Assembly (NCBI RefSeq): GCF_000392615.1
Contig: NZ_KB933398.1
Coordinates: 3,271,705-3,335,704, forward strand
Origin: Lysinibacillus sphaericus OT4b.31
Lineage (GTDB): Bacteria; Bacillota; Bacilli; Bacillales_A; Planococcaceae
DNA: 64,000 nt
Direction: 5' to 3'
Made by a program: the position numbers and the translations under genes
The notes under the pieces: generated by a model
Told to the model about the DNA's origin: nothing
The model's database searches: none
Seen by the model: the letters and a program-made list of their open reading frames with translations, nothing else
Part shown: piece by piece, positions 44,366-54,331 of the stretch
Numbering within the stretch: position 1 is the stretch's first letter
Layout: the number at the start of each line of letters is the position of its first letter

Positions 44366-47272
44366 TTAATTGGTAATAGTAACAGTTTTCATAGCTAGTA
44401 ACTTACCTTCATTATCATAAGCTAAAAACTCTATCTCGGCATTTACTTTGAAATCCTGCATTGTCTGAACTGACTTTGTCAGCATATAGACACTATCGCT
44501 ACGCTTCGTCAAATCAAATTTAACATCCCCACTAACAGAAGAGTAACGCACACTGACACTTGCTACACCAGGGCAATTGCCATCAATTCTTGCATTCATC
44601 GTAATATAGCCTTTACGTAGAGATACTGTTGATTCTTCAAATAAATCCTCAGGATTAATGCAACTTGAAGGTGTTGTTTTACATAAAATTGCATCAATTA
44701 GTTTTTGATACACTTGATGTAATTGTAGATTATCAATTGCATGATAATATGCACCACCTGTTTCTGACGCTAATTGTGTTAGTATTGCCTCATTAATTTG
44801 ATTTTTCTTGCCCATACTAACTGTGTAAACTTTAACGCCTTTCTTTTTCGCATCATTCAGTACTTTTGTCATTTTTGCTTTACTCGTTTTACCGTCTGAA
44901 ACAACAACAATAGACTTGGAAGTTTTTGTATCATTCGAAAATTTTGATAGTGCTATCTCAATGCCAGCAAAAATATCCGTTGCCCCTTTGTCATTCGATG
45001 TGCGATAGAGGTCTTTCTTTAAGACATTTTCGATAGTACCTTCTCCTAGTACATTCGCACTCGTATTTGTTTCAATTACAATATTATTTTTCGCCTTAAT
45101 TTGATCGATTAATTCAATTGTTTTCTTACCACGATAATTTGTTTTATCTATACGTTTCATAGAAGATGAATAATCGACTACATAAGCAACTTCTGTTGCT
45201 AACGAGCATGCATTTTTACTAAAGTAAGGATTTGTGAAAATTTCTTTCGTAATCGTTTTATCTGTTATGTTCTTTAAAATGGTTGCATAACGTGGATCTA
45301 CTTTATTGACTAGCGTAGCTTCTATTTTAGATTTCCCATAAATAATCGAGTCAAAATACGCTACAGCAGTTCCCGGACTACCAGTATTGTCTACAGAATT
45401 TGAAGTATTTGTGATAAAGGACGCCGTTTTTTCAACACCATCAAATTTGATTTTAACTGTTCCCTGATAGTCTGTAATAATTTCGCCACCTGGACTTACG
45501 AGTGTTACCATAACTTTTGTATAACGGTCTTTACCCGATGGTCTCGATGCTTCTTCTTCACTTTCCTTTAATGCATCCACGCGCTTTTTATAGGCCTCAA
45601 CTTGTCCAAGTAATTTACCGCCTTGATATTTCAATAACACTGTACGGTCATAATTACTTAAACTTGTTAAAATTGCATAAATTTTCATCACACTATCATA
45701 GTGTTCCAGAGTTAGTTGTTTTTCCTCTGGCATATAGCTCATCAGCTGTATGATAGACCCAACTGGATTAATGTTTTCTACTTGCGATGCGATAGCATCA
45801 TCAATTCCTTGAATGCGATAGATTGGGCGACCATCTTCTGAAATCATATACATGATTTCAATTGTATTATCTTTATTTACAGAATTGTCTAATCTCTTTT
45901 GAATGATTGTTTCAAAGAGCCAAACTGAAATATTATAGTTTTCAAATTGTAAAATCGCATTTTCATAGCCTAACGCAGGATATTTTGTATCACTACCCCC
46001 GTATTGTAAGTACATATTTTGAACATTTCCTAAAGGCGTTGTCACATTTGTTTGCTGTCCAATACTGAATACCTTTTTATCTGGGTCAATCCAATGGACG
46101 TTAACGATGTTTTCTGTAAAGAATTCTGGTAGTTTTTCGTATGGTACATATGGTGGAGTTACATTGCCATCACCATCATCTAAGTTCGCTGGGTCATACA
46201 CTTCAAAATTTATGCGCATTTCCGGCTGAGGTGAGTAGCGAACTTGTGCATTTAATTTTTCTCCAACAAGACATTTCATGCTCGGATCAGTATTGTTAAT
46301 AAGCTCAAAAGAAATTGTATCACGCACAGATTTTGTTAGTTTAGGAGCTACTACTATTGCTGATACTGTAGAGCCATCCGATTGTACGTTTCGAACAGCT
46401 TCACCGGCAGTGTCAACAATTTTCGCACCATACGATGAAGTTACTCGGAATGTGTAGGATTTATCATCCGCAATTGGATCTCCATTACAAGCCTTTAATG
46501 ATACAGTAATGAGTGTTGAATCTTGATCGTTGGCAATTAAATCTGGTTTTTCAACTTCAATACTTTGTAATGCATTATTGACATATTCAGGACCCGTAAA
46601 ATCATTGTTATTATCCTTTGGTTCCTCAAATTCTGAACTATTTGAACCCATAAAACCTGCAGGTAAAGTAATTTTGTCATTATCACGGCCTGCTGTTGTA
46701 CGTTTTAATCCTTGTACCGCAAATGAATCGCTTTGTACACTACGATATAAAAATTCTGCTGCATCACTACGCGTAAGCTTCGTAGATGGATTAAAATCAG
46801 CAAATGTTTTTTTACCCGTGCTACCAGTGGAAATATCATTTGTATACAAAAATTGTACTGCTTGAGGCTCGTCTAAATCGAAACCTTTAAATGCTGCATA
46901 TATACGAGCAAATTGTCCGCGTGTAATCGTTTTTGAACGATTCGTTGCTACATAAGTTCCTTCAAACGGTAAATAAAATTCACTATAAAAATTATAGGCT
47001 ACACTTTCGTTATATGTTAATGCATAGTTTTTATCAAGCTTTGCAAACATTGTTACAAGATCTCGTTCTGCTACCTGTTCGTTCGGTAAGAAATTATTTG
47101 CACCATTTAATGATAGTAAATCATTATCGACAGCCCAAGAAATCGCTTTGTACTTACTATTATTCGTCGGAACATCCTGAATCGTCGTGGCAGCTAGAGT
47201 AACTGGCGTAGCTGTCATTAAGACGAGTACAAAACAAGCAAGTATTAGCACTACTTTTTTAGCATATGTCAT
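44366..47272 (-). CDS. Secreted S-layer-homology protein with von Willebrand A domain
   Basis: This 968-residue protein has a signal peptide (KKVVLILACFVLVLMTATPVTLAA). SLH-type repeats lie at about 30-190 (ITRGQFARIYAAF, LTRSDAAEFLYRS), which should bind pyruvylated secondary wall polymer. The middle part is Ig-like, with PEMRINFEVYD and VMVTLVSPGGEI. A vWA domain starts near 695 with the MIDAS motif DYSSSM (Asp700, Ser702, Ser704), GATD and VVVSDGKTS, so metal-dependent adhesion is plausible. A C-terminal beta domain ends it. GAAAGGA precedes the ATG. It lies 17 bp after the neighbouring SLH gene, hence one operon. Function unknown; a cell-surface adhesive or stress-bearing role is inferred. 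Confidence 0.88.
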   Translation of the reverse strand: MTYAKKVVLILACFVLVLMTATPVTLAATTIQDVPTNNSKYKAISWAVDNDLLSLNGANNFLPNEQVAERDLVTMFAKLDKNYALTYNESVAYNFYSEFYLPFEGTYVATNRSKTITRGQFARIYAAFKGFDLDEPQAVQFLYTNDISTGSTGKKTFADFNPSTKLTRSDAAEFLYRSVQSDSFAVQGLKRTTAGRDNDKITLPAGFMGSNSSEFEEPKDNNNDFTGPEYVNNALQSIEVEKPDLIANDQDSTLITVSLKACNGDPIADDKSYTFRVTSSYGAKIVDTAGEAVRNVQSDGSTVSAIVVAPKLTKSVRDTISFELINNTDPSMKCLVGEKLNAQVRYSPQPEMRINFEVYDPANLDDGDGNVTPPYVPYEKLPEFFTENIVNVHWIDPDKKVFSIGQQTNVTTPLGNVQNMYLQYGGSDTKYPALGYENAILQFENYNISVWLFETIIQKRLDNSVNKDNTIEIMYMISEDGRPIYRIQGIDDAIASQVENINPVGSIIQLMSYMPEEKQLTLEHYDSVMKIYAILTSLSNYDRTVLLKYQGGKLLGQVEAYKKRVDALKESEEEASRPSGKDRYTKVMVTLVSPGGEIITDYQGTVKIKFDGVEKTASFITNTSNSVDNTGSPGTAVAYFDSIIYGKSKIEATLVNKVDPRYATILKNITDKTITKEIFTNPYFSKNACSLATEVAYVVDYSSSMKRIDKTNYRGKKTIELIDQIKAKNNIVIETNTSANVLGEGTIENVLKKDLYRTSNDKGATDIFAGIEIALSKFSNDTKTSKSIVVVSDGKTSKAKMTKVLNDAKKKGVKVYTVSMGKKNQINEAILTQLASETGGAYYHAIDNLQLHQVYQKLIDAILCKTTPSSCINPEDLFEESTVSLRKGYITMNARIDGNCPGVASVSVRYSSVSGDVKFDLTKRSDSVYMLTKSVQTMQDFKVNAEIEFLAYDNEGKLLAMKTVTITN

Positions 47273-47289
47273 TCGTTTCAGTCCTTTCT

Positions 47290-48741
47290 TTAGTTAAAGA
47301 ACAATACATCGTCTCGATAGTTTTGTTTTAAGTCATTTTCTAAATAATTTAGGAAGCGATCAAGCATAACAGATGCTTGTGCCCGTGTTAACGGTTGATT
47401 TGGATTAAATCGACCTGTTACAGGATCACCTGTCATTAAACCTAACTCATTGACGATGTATATACCATCTCGGGAATAGTTTGGTATTTGCGCATCATCA
47501 ACAAATTTCGTAATATAACCAGGGTCTGGTGCTTTGTTTTCTAACCCCAATGCACGTACAAATATTGCAGCAGCCTGTGCGCGTGTAATCGCATTGTCAG
47601 GCTTGAAGTACTCTGATGTTACCCCTCTAATAATGCCTTTGTTTACTGCCGATTCAATGTATGGGTAATCTTTTACGGTGCGCTTTACATCTTTAAAAAC
47701 ACTCGTTGTTGATGTTTTCTTCGTTTTCTTTTCTTCCATAACACGTAAGTCTACTGCCTTACCAATTGCTATTGTAAAATCAAGTCGCTTCATTGGTGTG
47801 TTTGGTGAGAAGAAATTACTTGCATCCGTATAAATACCTAAAGAGTATAGTTTATCGACTGCATCTTTCGCATAATGATTTGTTAAATCACGGAATTTAG
47901 GGATGATTAAACGTTCAATTGTTGGCATATATTCTGTATCTAAATCAACTGTTCCCTTTGCCCCAGATGCTAAGTCATAGGTATATTCAGAGATAACATC
48001 CTTTTCACTAACAACTGCATAGCCTCCATCAAAGCTTGCTAGACTAGCTGGATTTTCCTCATAGTTTATGACACGAGATTTACTTGTAGATAAACGATTT
48101 TTCACATGACTCGTCGTACCATTGCTATACGAATAAATCGATTCTGTAATTTGTGTTTCTGTTGCCCCCCAGAAGTTTTCGTACCCAACGTGGCGACTAT
48201 CTGTATCCACCGTTACCGTATTTTTTTTCGCATTCTTGCCGGTTCCCGTTTGATACGTATAGGTTTTTCTTGAAATCACATTTCCTGAAAAATAATCAGA
48301 GGCTGCACGATTGTCAGTCACAGTTCCTTGAGAGAATTGGAAGTCTACCAAAGTGTAAGTTATATTACCTGCAACTATTTTCTCTGAATACTTTTTCACA
48401 ACACCATTTGATGTCTTTTGACCAATCGTTGCATAATCAACTACATCTGATTCGTAAGCCATATTTCGTGTAAGTGTAGCTCCATTGCTTGCTGTTAGTT
48501 TTAGGCTAAACGTTTCTGTTAATTTACCTTTTGTTTCTTTTTGTGTAATTTTAATGTCTTTACTAGTGCCTTTAAATACTATCGGTGTTCCTGTAATGAA
48601 AACAGCTTCTTCATATGTATATTCATTTTTTACAGCACCTGTCGTTTCTGCTGATGCAGCAGAAGCATCTACTGGTATATTCGCCACAATAACAAATACT
48701 ACAAGAAATGCTAACATTACTTTCGATATATGTTTTCGCAT
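47290..48741 (-). CDS. Secreted protein with three C-terminal SLH domains
   Basis: The signal peptide is MRKHISKVMLAFLVVFVIV, cleaved after an ASA motif near residue 28. A beta-rich, threonine/serine-rich region of about 270 residues follows, then three SLH domains (FRDLTNHYAKDAVDKLYSLG, FKDVKRTVKDYPYIESAVNK and FVDDAQIPNYSRDGI; each ends with a TRAQ- or KRLD-type motif). The frame extends upstream to 48846, but AGAGGGAC precedes the ATG at 48741, which exposes the signal peptide. It is the first gene of a two-gene operon with the SLH/vWA protein and is anchored to the cell wall. Its specific role is unknown. Confidence 0.88.
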   Translation of the reverse strand: MRKHISKVMLAFLVVFVIVANIPVDASAASAETTGAVKNEYTYEEAVFITGTPIVFKGTSKDIKITQKETKGKLTETFSLKLTASNGATLTRNMAYESDVVDYATIGQKTSNGVVKKYSEKIVAGNITYTLVDFQFSQGTVTDNRAASDYFSGNVISRKTYTYQTGTGKNAKKNTVTVDTDSRHVGYENFWGATETQITESIYSYSNGTTSHVKNRLSTSKSRVINYEENPASLASFDGGYAVVSEKDVISEYTYDLASGAKGTVDLDTEYMPTIERLIIPKFRDLTNHYAKDAVDKLYSLGIYTDASNFFSPNTPMKRLDFTIAIGKAVDLRVMEEKKTKKTSTTSVFKDVKRTVKDYPYIESAVNKGIIRGVTSEYFKPDNAITRAQAAAIFVRALGLENKAPDPGYITKFVDDAQIPNYSRDGIYIVNELGLMTGDPVTGRFNPNQPLTRAQASVMLDRFLNYLENDLKQNYRDDVLFFN

Positions 48742-48813
48742 TCGTTTTTTGTCCCTCTTTTCTAAAATACATAAATGTGGCTTTCTTATAAGACTAGCAC
48801 ATGCATAAAAAAC

Positions 48814-48903
48814 AAGAATCTGCTCACAACCACGGGGTAAGCGCAATCCACAACAGCCGCTTCTTGCTTGGCTTACTTTCCCTCAGGAGTTGCGCAGATT
48901 CTT
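48814..48903 (-). terminator. Long branched terminator upstream of the SLH genes
   Basis: Outer stem AAGAATCTGC (48814-48823) / GCAGATTCTT (48894-48903) with inner GTAAGC/GCTTAC pairing, 90 nt overall, followed in minus sense by TTGTTTTTTATG. It separates the 552-residue gene from the SLH operon. Confidence 0.75.
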
Positions 48904-48944
48904 TTACTTTTTACGATTCCTATTAAAACAACTCTTCTACTTTA

Positions 48945-50603
48945 TCAATCAACTAAAATGAAATGTGCTTTGACAAATCGGTCAGATAATACAACTAAAC
49001 GATCAGATGGTTTTAGATCAGATGGTTGAATGACTTTACCCGCTTTAATTAGCGTAGCTTGATCAATATTCATATCAATCATTTCACCAGCCTCATACCA
49101 ACGCCCATTTTGCCATTGACTAACGCTCTTCACGTTGATAACTGCTGGATATGTTGATTTTACCGATTGCAGCTTACCTGCCAACATTAATGGTGCCACT
49201 GGTTTTGCATTATTTAAAATATGAAGAGCTTGAACATGCCCATCTTTCACATAGAAGTAACCATAATCCCCTTCAGATAAATAAAGTTCAATATCCGGCA
49301 TCACAGTGTATGTTTTATTACCATCATCAACCTTTGCCTTTGTCGTATTGCTAACGGACAGTACTACTTTATCCGTAGTATTCTTAAAGACATTCGATTC
49401 TATTTTTATGGCATCATCAATTTCTATTAAGTAGCCATCTGCTTGTGATAAACGACCATAGTATAAATCGTGCGTTGCTAAGTTTGGTGACATAAAGCTA
49501 TCACTTGCCACTTGTACTACTTGTGCATAGTGGTCGCGAGCAGCACCGTCGGAAATAACAAACGCTGTACCGTAAGCTAGTAATCCTGTTGGTTCGATTA
49601 AACGATTATTACGAATTAAAATTGTTCCATCATGGAAGTACATCGTGCCAGCTGTTTTTAGCTTTAAGAATTGATAGTTTGTATCAACAGCGAGCATCGG
49701 TTCATAGTAAGTACGTTCATTGTTTTTTAATAGGACAATTTTTTCTATTACTTCTTTGCCAAACTGCTTGACAGTTGCATAATACGCTTCACTGCCAATG
49801 TAATTTTTCAATTGACCTTTTTCAATTTTGGTATTACCTACGTAAATTGGTACTTTTGAAGAAAAATTCATCGTTGTTAAAGCAGTCGTTGTCTGTGCCC
49901 CGAATTGCCAGTTCACAAAGGCATGCTGATTTTTTACAGTTAATTTATTTGCATTAGCATTAACTGCCTGTATTTCACCTTTATAGAGATTTTCGACTAA
50001 AGTGCCCGACTCACTAATATTTACTTTTGTCACAATCGAGGTACTTGTGTTTTTAAGATTTAGCTTAACACGATCACCTACATACATCGCACTAATATCA
50101 ACAGATGAAGAATTTTTTTGATAGGTTGTATCCTTGTTAATATAGTATGTTGTCTCTTGCCCGATATCAGGCTTCACCATTATAAACATCCCATTAGGGT
50201 CGATGCTTGTTACTACCCCAGCAATCGTTGTCGCATTTTGTACAACCGTTGTAGTTTCTTCAGAAGTATTGGAAGTACCATGAAGCTCAACGACATTACG
50301 AAGTGAGACATTAGCTTCTACTTTCATGCCCATCTTAAAGCCCTCGATAGATGTCTCTGTGTTATTAATATACAGACGGGTATTATTATTAATATTGTAC
50401 GTTACTGTTCGACCGCTATCATTTTGCAACGTAATTTTACTTAGCACCTTCTCTAATTCTCCGTTGGCATTCGTATATTCAGAATATGTTACATCAACGA
50501 AGGTTCCTGTTACTAACTGCGCAGCTTGTGCACTTTGCCCTGATGGAAACACAAGAGCAATTAGCAACAAAACCATAAATATGTATGGAATCTTTTTCAA
50601 CAA
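48945..50603 (-). CDS. Secreted beta-rich repeat protein of unknown function
   Basis: This 552-residue protein has a signal peptide (KKIPYIFMVLLLIALVFPSGQSAQA). The rest is a chain of small beta modules: TGTFVDVTYSEY, then IAGVVTSIDPNGMFIMVKP, YKGEIQAVNANANKLTVKN, and AGKLQSVKSTYPAVINVKS. Each pairs a strand-turn with valine/lysine-rich strands, resembling DUF5666-like OB modules; that comparison is from memory. There is no SLH, LPxTG or membrane anchor, so it is released or bound non-covalently. It starts at TTG after AAGGAGG. Next to two SLH genes it probably belongs to the same envelope function. Confidence 0.8.
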   Translation of the reverse strand: MLKKIPYIFMVLLLIALVFPSGQSAQAAQLVTGTFVDVTYSEYTNANGELEKVLSKITLQNDSGRTVTYNINNNTRLYINNTETSIEGFKMGMKVEANVSLRNVVELHGTSNTSEETTTVVQNATTIAGVVTSIDPNGMFIMVKPDIGQETTYYINKDTTYQKNSSSVDISAMYVGDRVKLNLKNTSTSIVTKVNISESGTLVENLYKGEIQAVNANANKLTVKNQHAFVNWQFGAQTTTALTTMNFSSKVPIYVGNTKIEKGQLKNYIGSEAYYATVKQFGKEVIEKIVLLKNNERTYYEPMLAVDTNYQFLKLKTAGTMYFHDGTILIRNNRLIEPTGLLAYGTAFVISDGAARDHYAQVVQVASDSFMSPNLATHDLYYGRLSQADGYLIEIDDAIKIESNVFKNTTDKVVLSVSNTTKAKVDDGNKTYTVMPDIELYLSEGDYGYFYVKDGHVQALHILNNAKPVAPLMLAGKLQSVKSTYPAVINVKSVSQWQNGRWYEAGEMIDMNIDQATLIKAGKVIQPSDLKPSDRLVVLSDRFVKAHFILVD

Positions 50604-50731
50604 TTCCCGCCTCCTTAAAAATTTGTTATTTATGAATAGTATATCGCATTATTGGTAGTTTTTCTTATTGAAAAAGTTACATTTTAACACAATTCTATTT
50701 AAGATTGAAATTATCATTAAACATAAAGACG

Positions 50732-50759
50732 GAGGTAGCTTCCAAATTTAAGCTACCTC
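50732..50759 (-). terminator. Hairpin after the YjfB-like gene
   Basis: GAGGTAGCTT / AAGCTACCTC, 10 bp perfect, 8 bp past the stop codon. The T tract is weak. Confidence 0.7.
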
Positions 50760-50766
50760 GCCATTA

Positions 50767-50940
50767 TCATACTTGGATGTCAATTGTATGTCCGGCTGTC
50801 GGATGTGGAGCGTCTAACATTTCTACTAACTGCTCTGTATTTTGTTGTTGCATATCCATTGCTTGCTTCGTAACTGCTAAAGATACATTTTGCATGAGAC
50901 TTGCTTGATTCATTGCGATAGATAAAGCTGCGATATCCAT
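50767..50940 (-). CDS. YjfB-family small protein (putative motility protein)
   Basis: A 57-residue protein: MDIAALSIAMNQASLMQNV, then a helix with SLAVTKQAMDMQQQNTEQL, ending APHPTAGHTIDIQV. This fits the YjfB family, whose B. subtilis member belongs to the sigma-D (motility) regulon; its function is unknown. AGGAGGTG stands 6 nt before the ATG, a near-perfect ribosome-binding site. It is monocistronic with its own hairpin terminator, between the surface-protein cluster and ysxC. Confidence 0.88.
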   Translation of the reverse strand: MDIAALSIAMNQASLMQNVSLAVTKQAMDMQQQNTEQLVEMLDAPHPTAGHTIDIQV

Positions 50941-51148
50941 TTAGTCCACCTCCTATCTAATTTATCGGACAAAAATTTCGTTCATCAAGTTATTTCCCCA
51001 TATTTCTACACAACTTTCGTGTGACGTATCAAGAAATAAATAGATGTCACATCTATGCAAAGTTAGCAATATGAAATGATGGCCACAGATGCATGAGCAC
51101 ACTGTGATTGACCTATATTTATGCACATACTGTAATATGAGGACAAAT

Positions 51149-51193
51149 AAAAAACATCTACGGCCCTAGCTTTAGACGCAATAGATGTTTTTT
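51149..51193 (-). terminator. Terminator after ysxC
   Basis: AAAAAACATCTA / TAGATGTTTTTT, 12-bp stem, 3 bp past the stop at 51196. Confidence 0.88.
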
Positions 51194-51195
51194 CA

Positions 51196-51777
51196 CTACA
51201 TTTTATTTTCGATGAGACGCCAAGCTTCTTCAAAACCAATTCCTTTTTCAGAAGAGAACACAACTAAAGGATCATTTTTATCCATATCCAGTGTTTCCTT
51301 GACTACTTTCTTGTGTTTATCCCATTTACCTTTTGGAATTTTATCTGCCTTCGTAGCAATGACAATACATGGGATATTGTAATGCTTTAAGAAATCATAC
51401 ATCATACAATCATCATCAGTTGGAGGATGACGTAAATCAACAATTTGCACAACGGCCTTTAATTCTTCACGGCCAGTAATATAGCGCTCAATCATTTTCC
51501 CCCACGCTTCACGCTCCGTCTTAGAAACCTTCGCATAACCATAGCCTGGAACATCGACGAAAAAGAGTTGTTCCTCGATTTTATAAAAGTTTAGCGTTTG
51601 TGTTTTCCCCGGTTTAGAAGAAATACGCGCTAATGCTTTTCGACCAATCATACGATTAATGAATGAAGATTTCCCAACATTTGAGCGACCTGCTAATGCA
51701 AACTCTGGCAGTCCATCTTCTGGATATTGGTCCGGTCTTACTGCACTTATGACCATTTCGACGTTATGGACTTTCAT
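51196..51777 (-). CDS. ysxC: Ribosome-biogenesis GTPase YsxC (EngB)
   Basis: This essential GTPase acts in late assembly of the 50S subunit. It is 193 residues. G1 [12 protein letters not shown]3 DVPGYG, G4 TKAD. Nearly the same length as B. subtilis (195). The open frame reaches 51804, but this overlaps lonA; GGAGG 11 nt before the ATG at 51777 supports the shorter start [11 protein letters not shown]. It follows lonA in one transcription unit. Confidence 0.97.
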   Translation of the reverse strand: MKVHNVEMVISAVRPDQYPEDGLPEFALAGRSNVGKSSFINRMIGRKALARISSKPGKTQTLNFYKIEEQLFFVDVPGYGYAKVSKTEREAWGKMIERYITGREELKAVVQIVDLRHPPTDDDCMMYDFLKHYNIPCIVIATKADKIPKGKWDKHKKVVKETLDMDKNDPLVVFSSEKGIGFEEAWRLIENKM

Positions 51778-51781
51778 TTCT

Positions 51782-54106
51782 TTAAAAACCTCCGTCCAGT
51801 GCATATGCTAAAACTTCATCAGCAGATGACACTAGTTTAAATGTAAGTTGCTCGCGCACACTTTCAGGAATATCTTCAATATCGCGCTCATTATCTTGTG
51901 GACAGATAATTGTCGTTAATCCTGCTCTATGGGCACTGAGCGTTTTTTCTTTCAAGCCACCAATTGGTAGCACACGACCACGTAATGTAATTTCACCTGT
52001 CATACCAACTTCACGACGAATTGGACGGTGTAAAATCGCAGACACAATCGCTGTAGCCATTGTAATACCAGCTGAAGGTCCATCCTTTGGCACAGCGCCT
52101 TCAGGTACGTGAATATGAATATCATGCGTTTCAAAATATTCTGCATCCACATCTAGATCCTCCATTTTTGTACGTACATAGGATAGAGCTGTTTGCGCTG
52201 ATTCCTTCATGACATCTCCGAGCTTCCCTGTCAGCTGTATTTTCCCCTTACCAGGAGTTAATGAAACCTCAATTTGTAAGGTGTCGCCACCAACAGTCGT
52301 ATAAGCAAGTCCAGTTGCCACGCCAACCTGGTTTTCTTTCTCAGCTTGACCATAACGGAAGCGATGCTTGCCAAGTAAATCTTCTAATGATTTTGAACTT
52401 ACCGTCACACGTTTCTTTTCGCCTGAAACAATGATTTTTGCGATTTTACGGCATAGTGTTGCTATTTGACGTTCTAAACCGCGGACCCCTGCCTCACGCG
52501 TGTAATAACGAATAATATCTAACACAGCTTCATCTTTTATGATGACTTGTGTTTTCTTCAGGCCATGTTCTTTTAATTGTTTTGGAATCAAATGATTGTT
52601 TGTAATTTGGGCTTTTTCAATTTCTGTATAGCCTGCAATCGATATAATTTCCATACGATCTAGTAACGGTGCAGGAATTGTGCTCAAATCATTTGCCGTT
52701 GCAATAAATAACACATTCGATAAATCATAAGGTTCTTCGATATAGTGATCACTAAATGTATTATTTTGTGCAGGATCCAGTACTTCTAGCATGGCAGCTG
52801 CAGGATCTCCTCTAAAATCATTAGACATTTTGTCGATTTCATCCAATAAGAAAACTGGATTAATGGTACCAGCTTTTTTCATGCCTTGAATAATACGACC
52901 TGGCATAGCTCCTACGTAAGTGCGTCGATGCCCTCGAATTTCAGATTCATCACGAACGCCGCCTAATGAAATACGAATAAATTTACGATCTAGACTTTCA
53001 GCAATTGAGCGAGCTAAAGAAGTTTTTCCGACACCTGGAGGGCCAGATAGACATAAAATTGGCCCACGCAATGAGTTTCTCAACTGTCGTACCGCCAAAT
53101 ATTCCAGTACACGTTCTTTTACTTTTTCTAAACCATCGTGATCGCGATTTAAAATTTCCTCTGCATGTGCAATATTCATGCGGTCCTCGGTTGCTTTTGT
53201 CCATGGTAACGATACAATCCAATCAATGTAATTACGGATAACACCACTTTCGGCACTAGCTCCTGGAACCTTTTCATAACGGTCGAGTTCTTTAAGCACG
53301 ACTTCTTTTGTCGATTCAGGCATACCCGTCTCATCAATACGTTTGCGTAATTCTGCAACCTCACCAGTTTTCCCTTCACGATCCCCTAGCTCTGTTTGAA
53401 TCGCCTTCATTTGTTCACGTAGGTAATATTCTTTTTGCGTACGCTCCATCGATTGCTTAACTTTTGTATTAATTTTCTTTTCTAGATCAAGTACCTCTTG
53501 CTCATCATGTAGGCGGATTATTAAATGGTCTAAACGTTTTTTCACGCTTAGCATTTCCAATACTTCCTGTTTATCAGCGATCTTAATTGGCAAATGCGAC
53601 GCAATAATGTCTGCTAAACGACCGGGCTCTTCGATGTCAGTAACAGTATTAATTGTTTCTGTGGTAATTTTATTGGAGGATTTTGCGTATCTTTCGAAAT
53701 ACGTTAACAACGTCCGCATTAAAGCCTGTGTTTCAACATCTTTATTTGCAGTTTCTTCCTTGACATCAATATCAACAACAGTATATTTTTCTAACGCTTG
53801 ATAGTTAGACCATGTTGCGCGTGTTACACCTTCCACTAAAATACGAAGTGTACCATTCGGTAATTTTAGCATTTGCTTTACGTATGCCATTGTACCAACT
53901 GCATATAAATCTTGTTCTTCCGGCTGTTCATCATGCATTTCTTTTTGTGTTACCAATAAAATCAATTGGTCCTCTAACATTGCTTGTTCCAGCGCTGCTA
54001 CAGAACGATTTCTACCCACATCAATATGTAACACCATCGAGGGGTATACTAAAAGTCCACGTAAAGGCAATAATGGTACATTTGTTGTTTTTTGTATTGT
54101 CACCAT
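51782..54106 (-). CDS. lon: ATP-dependent protease LonA
   Basis: This hexameric AAA+ serine protease degrades damaged and regulatory proteins. N-terminal substrate-binding LAN domain ([16 protein letters not shown]), coiled coil (about 190-260), Walker [12 protein letters not shown], Walker [10 protein letters not shown], and the protease domain with catalytic Ser in [11 protein letters not shown] and Lys in [10 protein letters not shown]. About 774 residues. The ATG at 54106 is chosen because GGAGGTG lies 9 nt upstream. It lies between clpX and ysxC; the sporulation paralogue lonB, which sits between clpX and lonA in B. subtilis, is absent. Confidence 0.98.
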   Translation of the reverse strand: MVTIQKTTNVPLLPLRGLLVYPSMVLHIDVGRNRSVAALEQAMLEDQLILLVTQKEMHDEQPEEQDLYAVGTMAYVKQMLKLPNGTLRILVEGVTRATWSNYQALEKYTVVDIDVKEETANKDVETQALMRTLLTYFERYAKSSNKITTETINTVTDIEEPGRLADIIASHLPIKIADKQEVLEMLSVKKRLDHLIIRLHDEQEVLDLEKKINTKVKQSMERTQKEYYLREQMKAIQTELGDREGKTGEVAELRKRIDETGMPESTKEVVLKELDRYEKVPGASAESGVIRNYIDWIVSLPWTKATEDRMNIAHAEEILNRDHDGLEKVKERVLEYLAVRQLRNSLRGPILCLSGPPGVGKTSLARSIAESLDRKFIRISLGGVRDESEIRGHRRTYVGAMPGRIIQGMKKAGTINPVFLLDEIDKMSNDFRGDPAAAMLEVLDPAQNNTFSDHYIEEPYDLSNVLFIATANDLSTIPAPLLDRMEIISIAGYTEIEKAQITNNHLIPKQLKEHGLKKTQVIIKDEAVLDIIRYYTREAGVRGLERQIATLCRKIAKIIVSGEKKRVTVSSKSLEDLLGKHRFRYGQAEKENQVGVATGLAYTTVGGDTLQIEVSLTPGKGKIQLTGKLGDVMKESAQTALSYVRTKMEDLDVDAEYFETHDIHIHVPEGAVPKDGPSAGITMATAIVSAILHRPIRREVGMTGEITLRGRVLPIGGLKEKTLSAHRAGLTTIICPQDNERDIEDIPESVREQLTFKLVSSADEVLAYALDGGF

Positions 54107-54242
54107 GCGGGTATTCACCTCCGTCAAAATTTTGTTTACAATCCCGCGTTACTAGTATGTGTCTAAATAATGGATTCACACTATCTAATCAAACGAGCCA
54201 AAAATTTCATTCATTTACAGTTGGCTTTATGTATGAATAAAA

Positions 54243-54287
54243 AGCTGACTGTCGATATGTGCGAATATTGCACAATCGAAGTCAGCT
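54243..54287 (-). terminator. Terminator after clpX
   Basis: AGCTGACTGTCGAT pairs with ATCGAAGTCAGCT (one bulge), with an inner TGTGC/GCACA stem, followed by TTTTATTCATAC in minus sense. Confidence 0.8.
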
Positions 54288-54331
54288 AAGTTACTCTTTA
54301 TCTCATAACAATAGACAGCCAAGTCTGTTCA

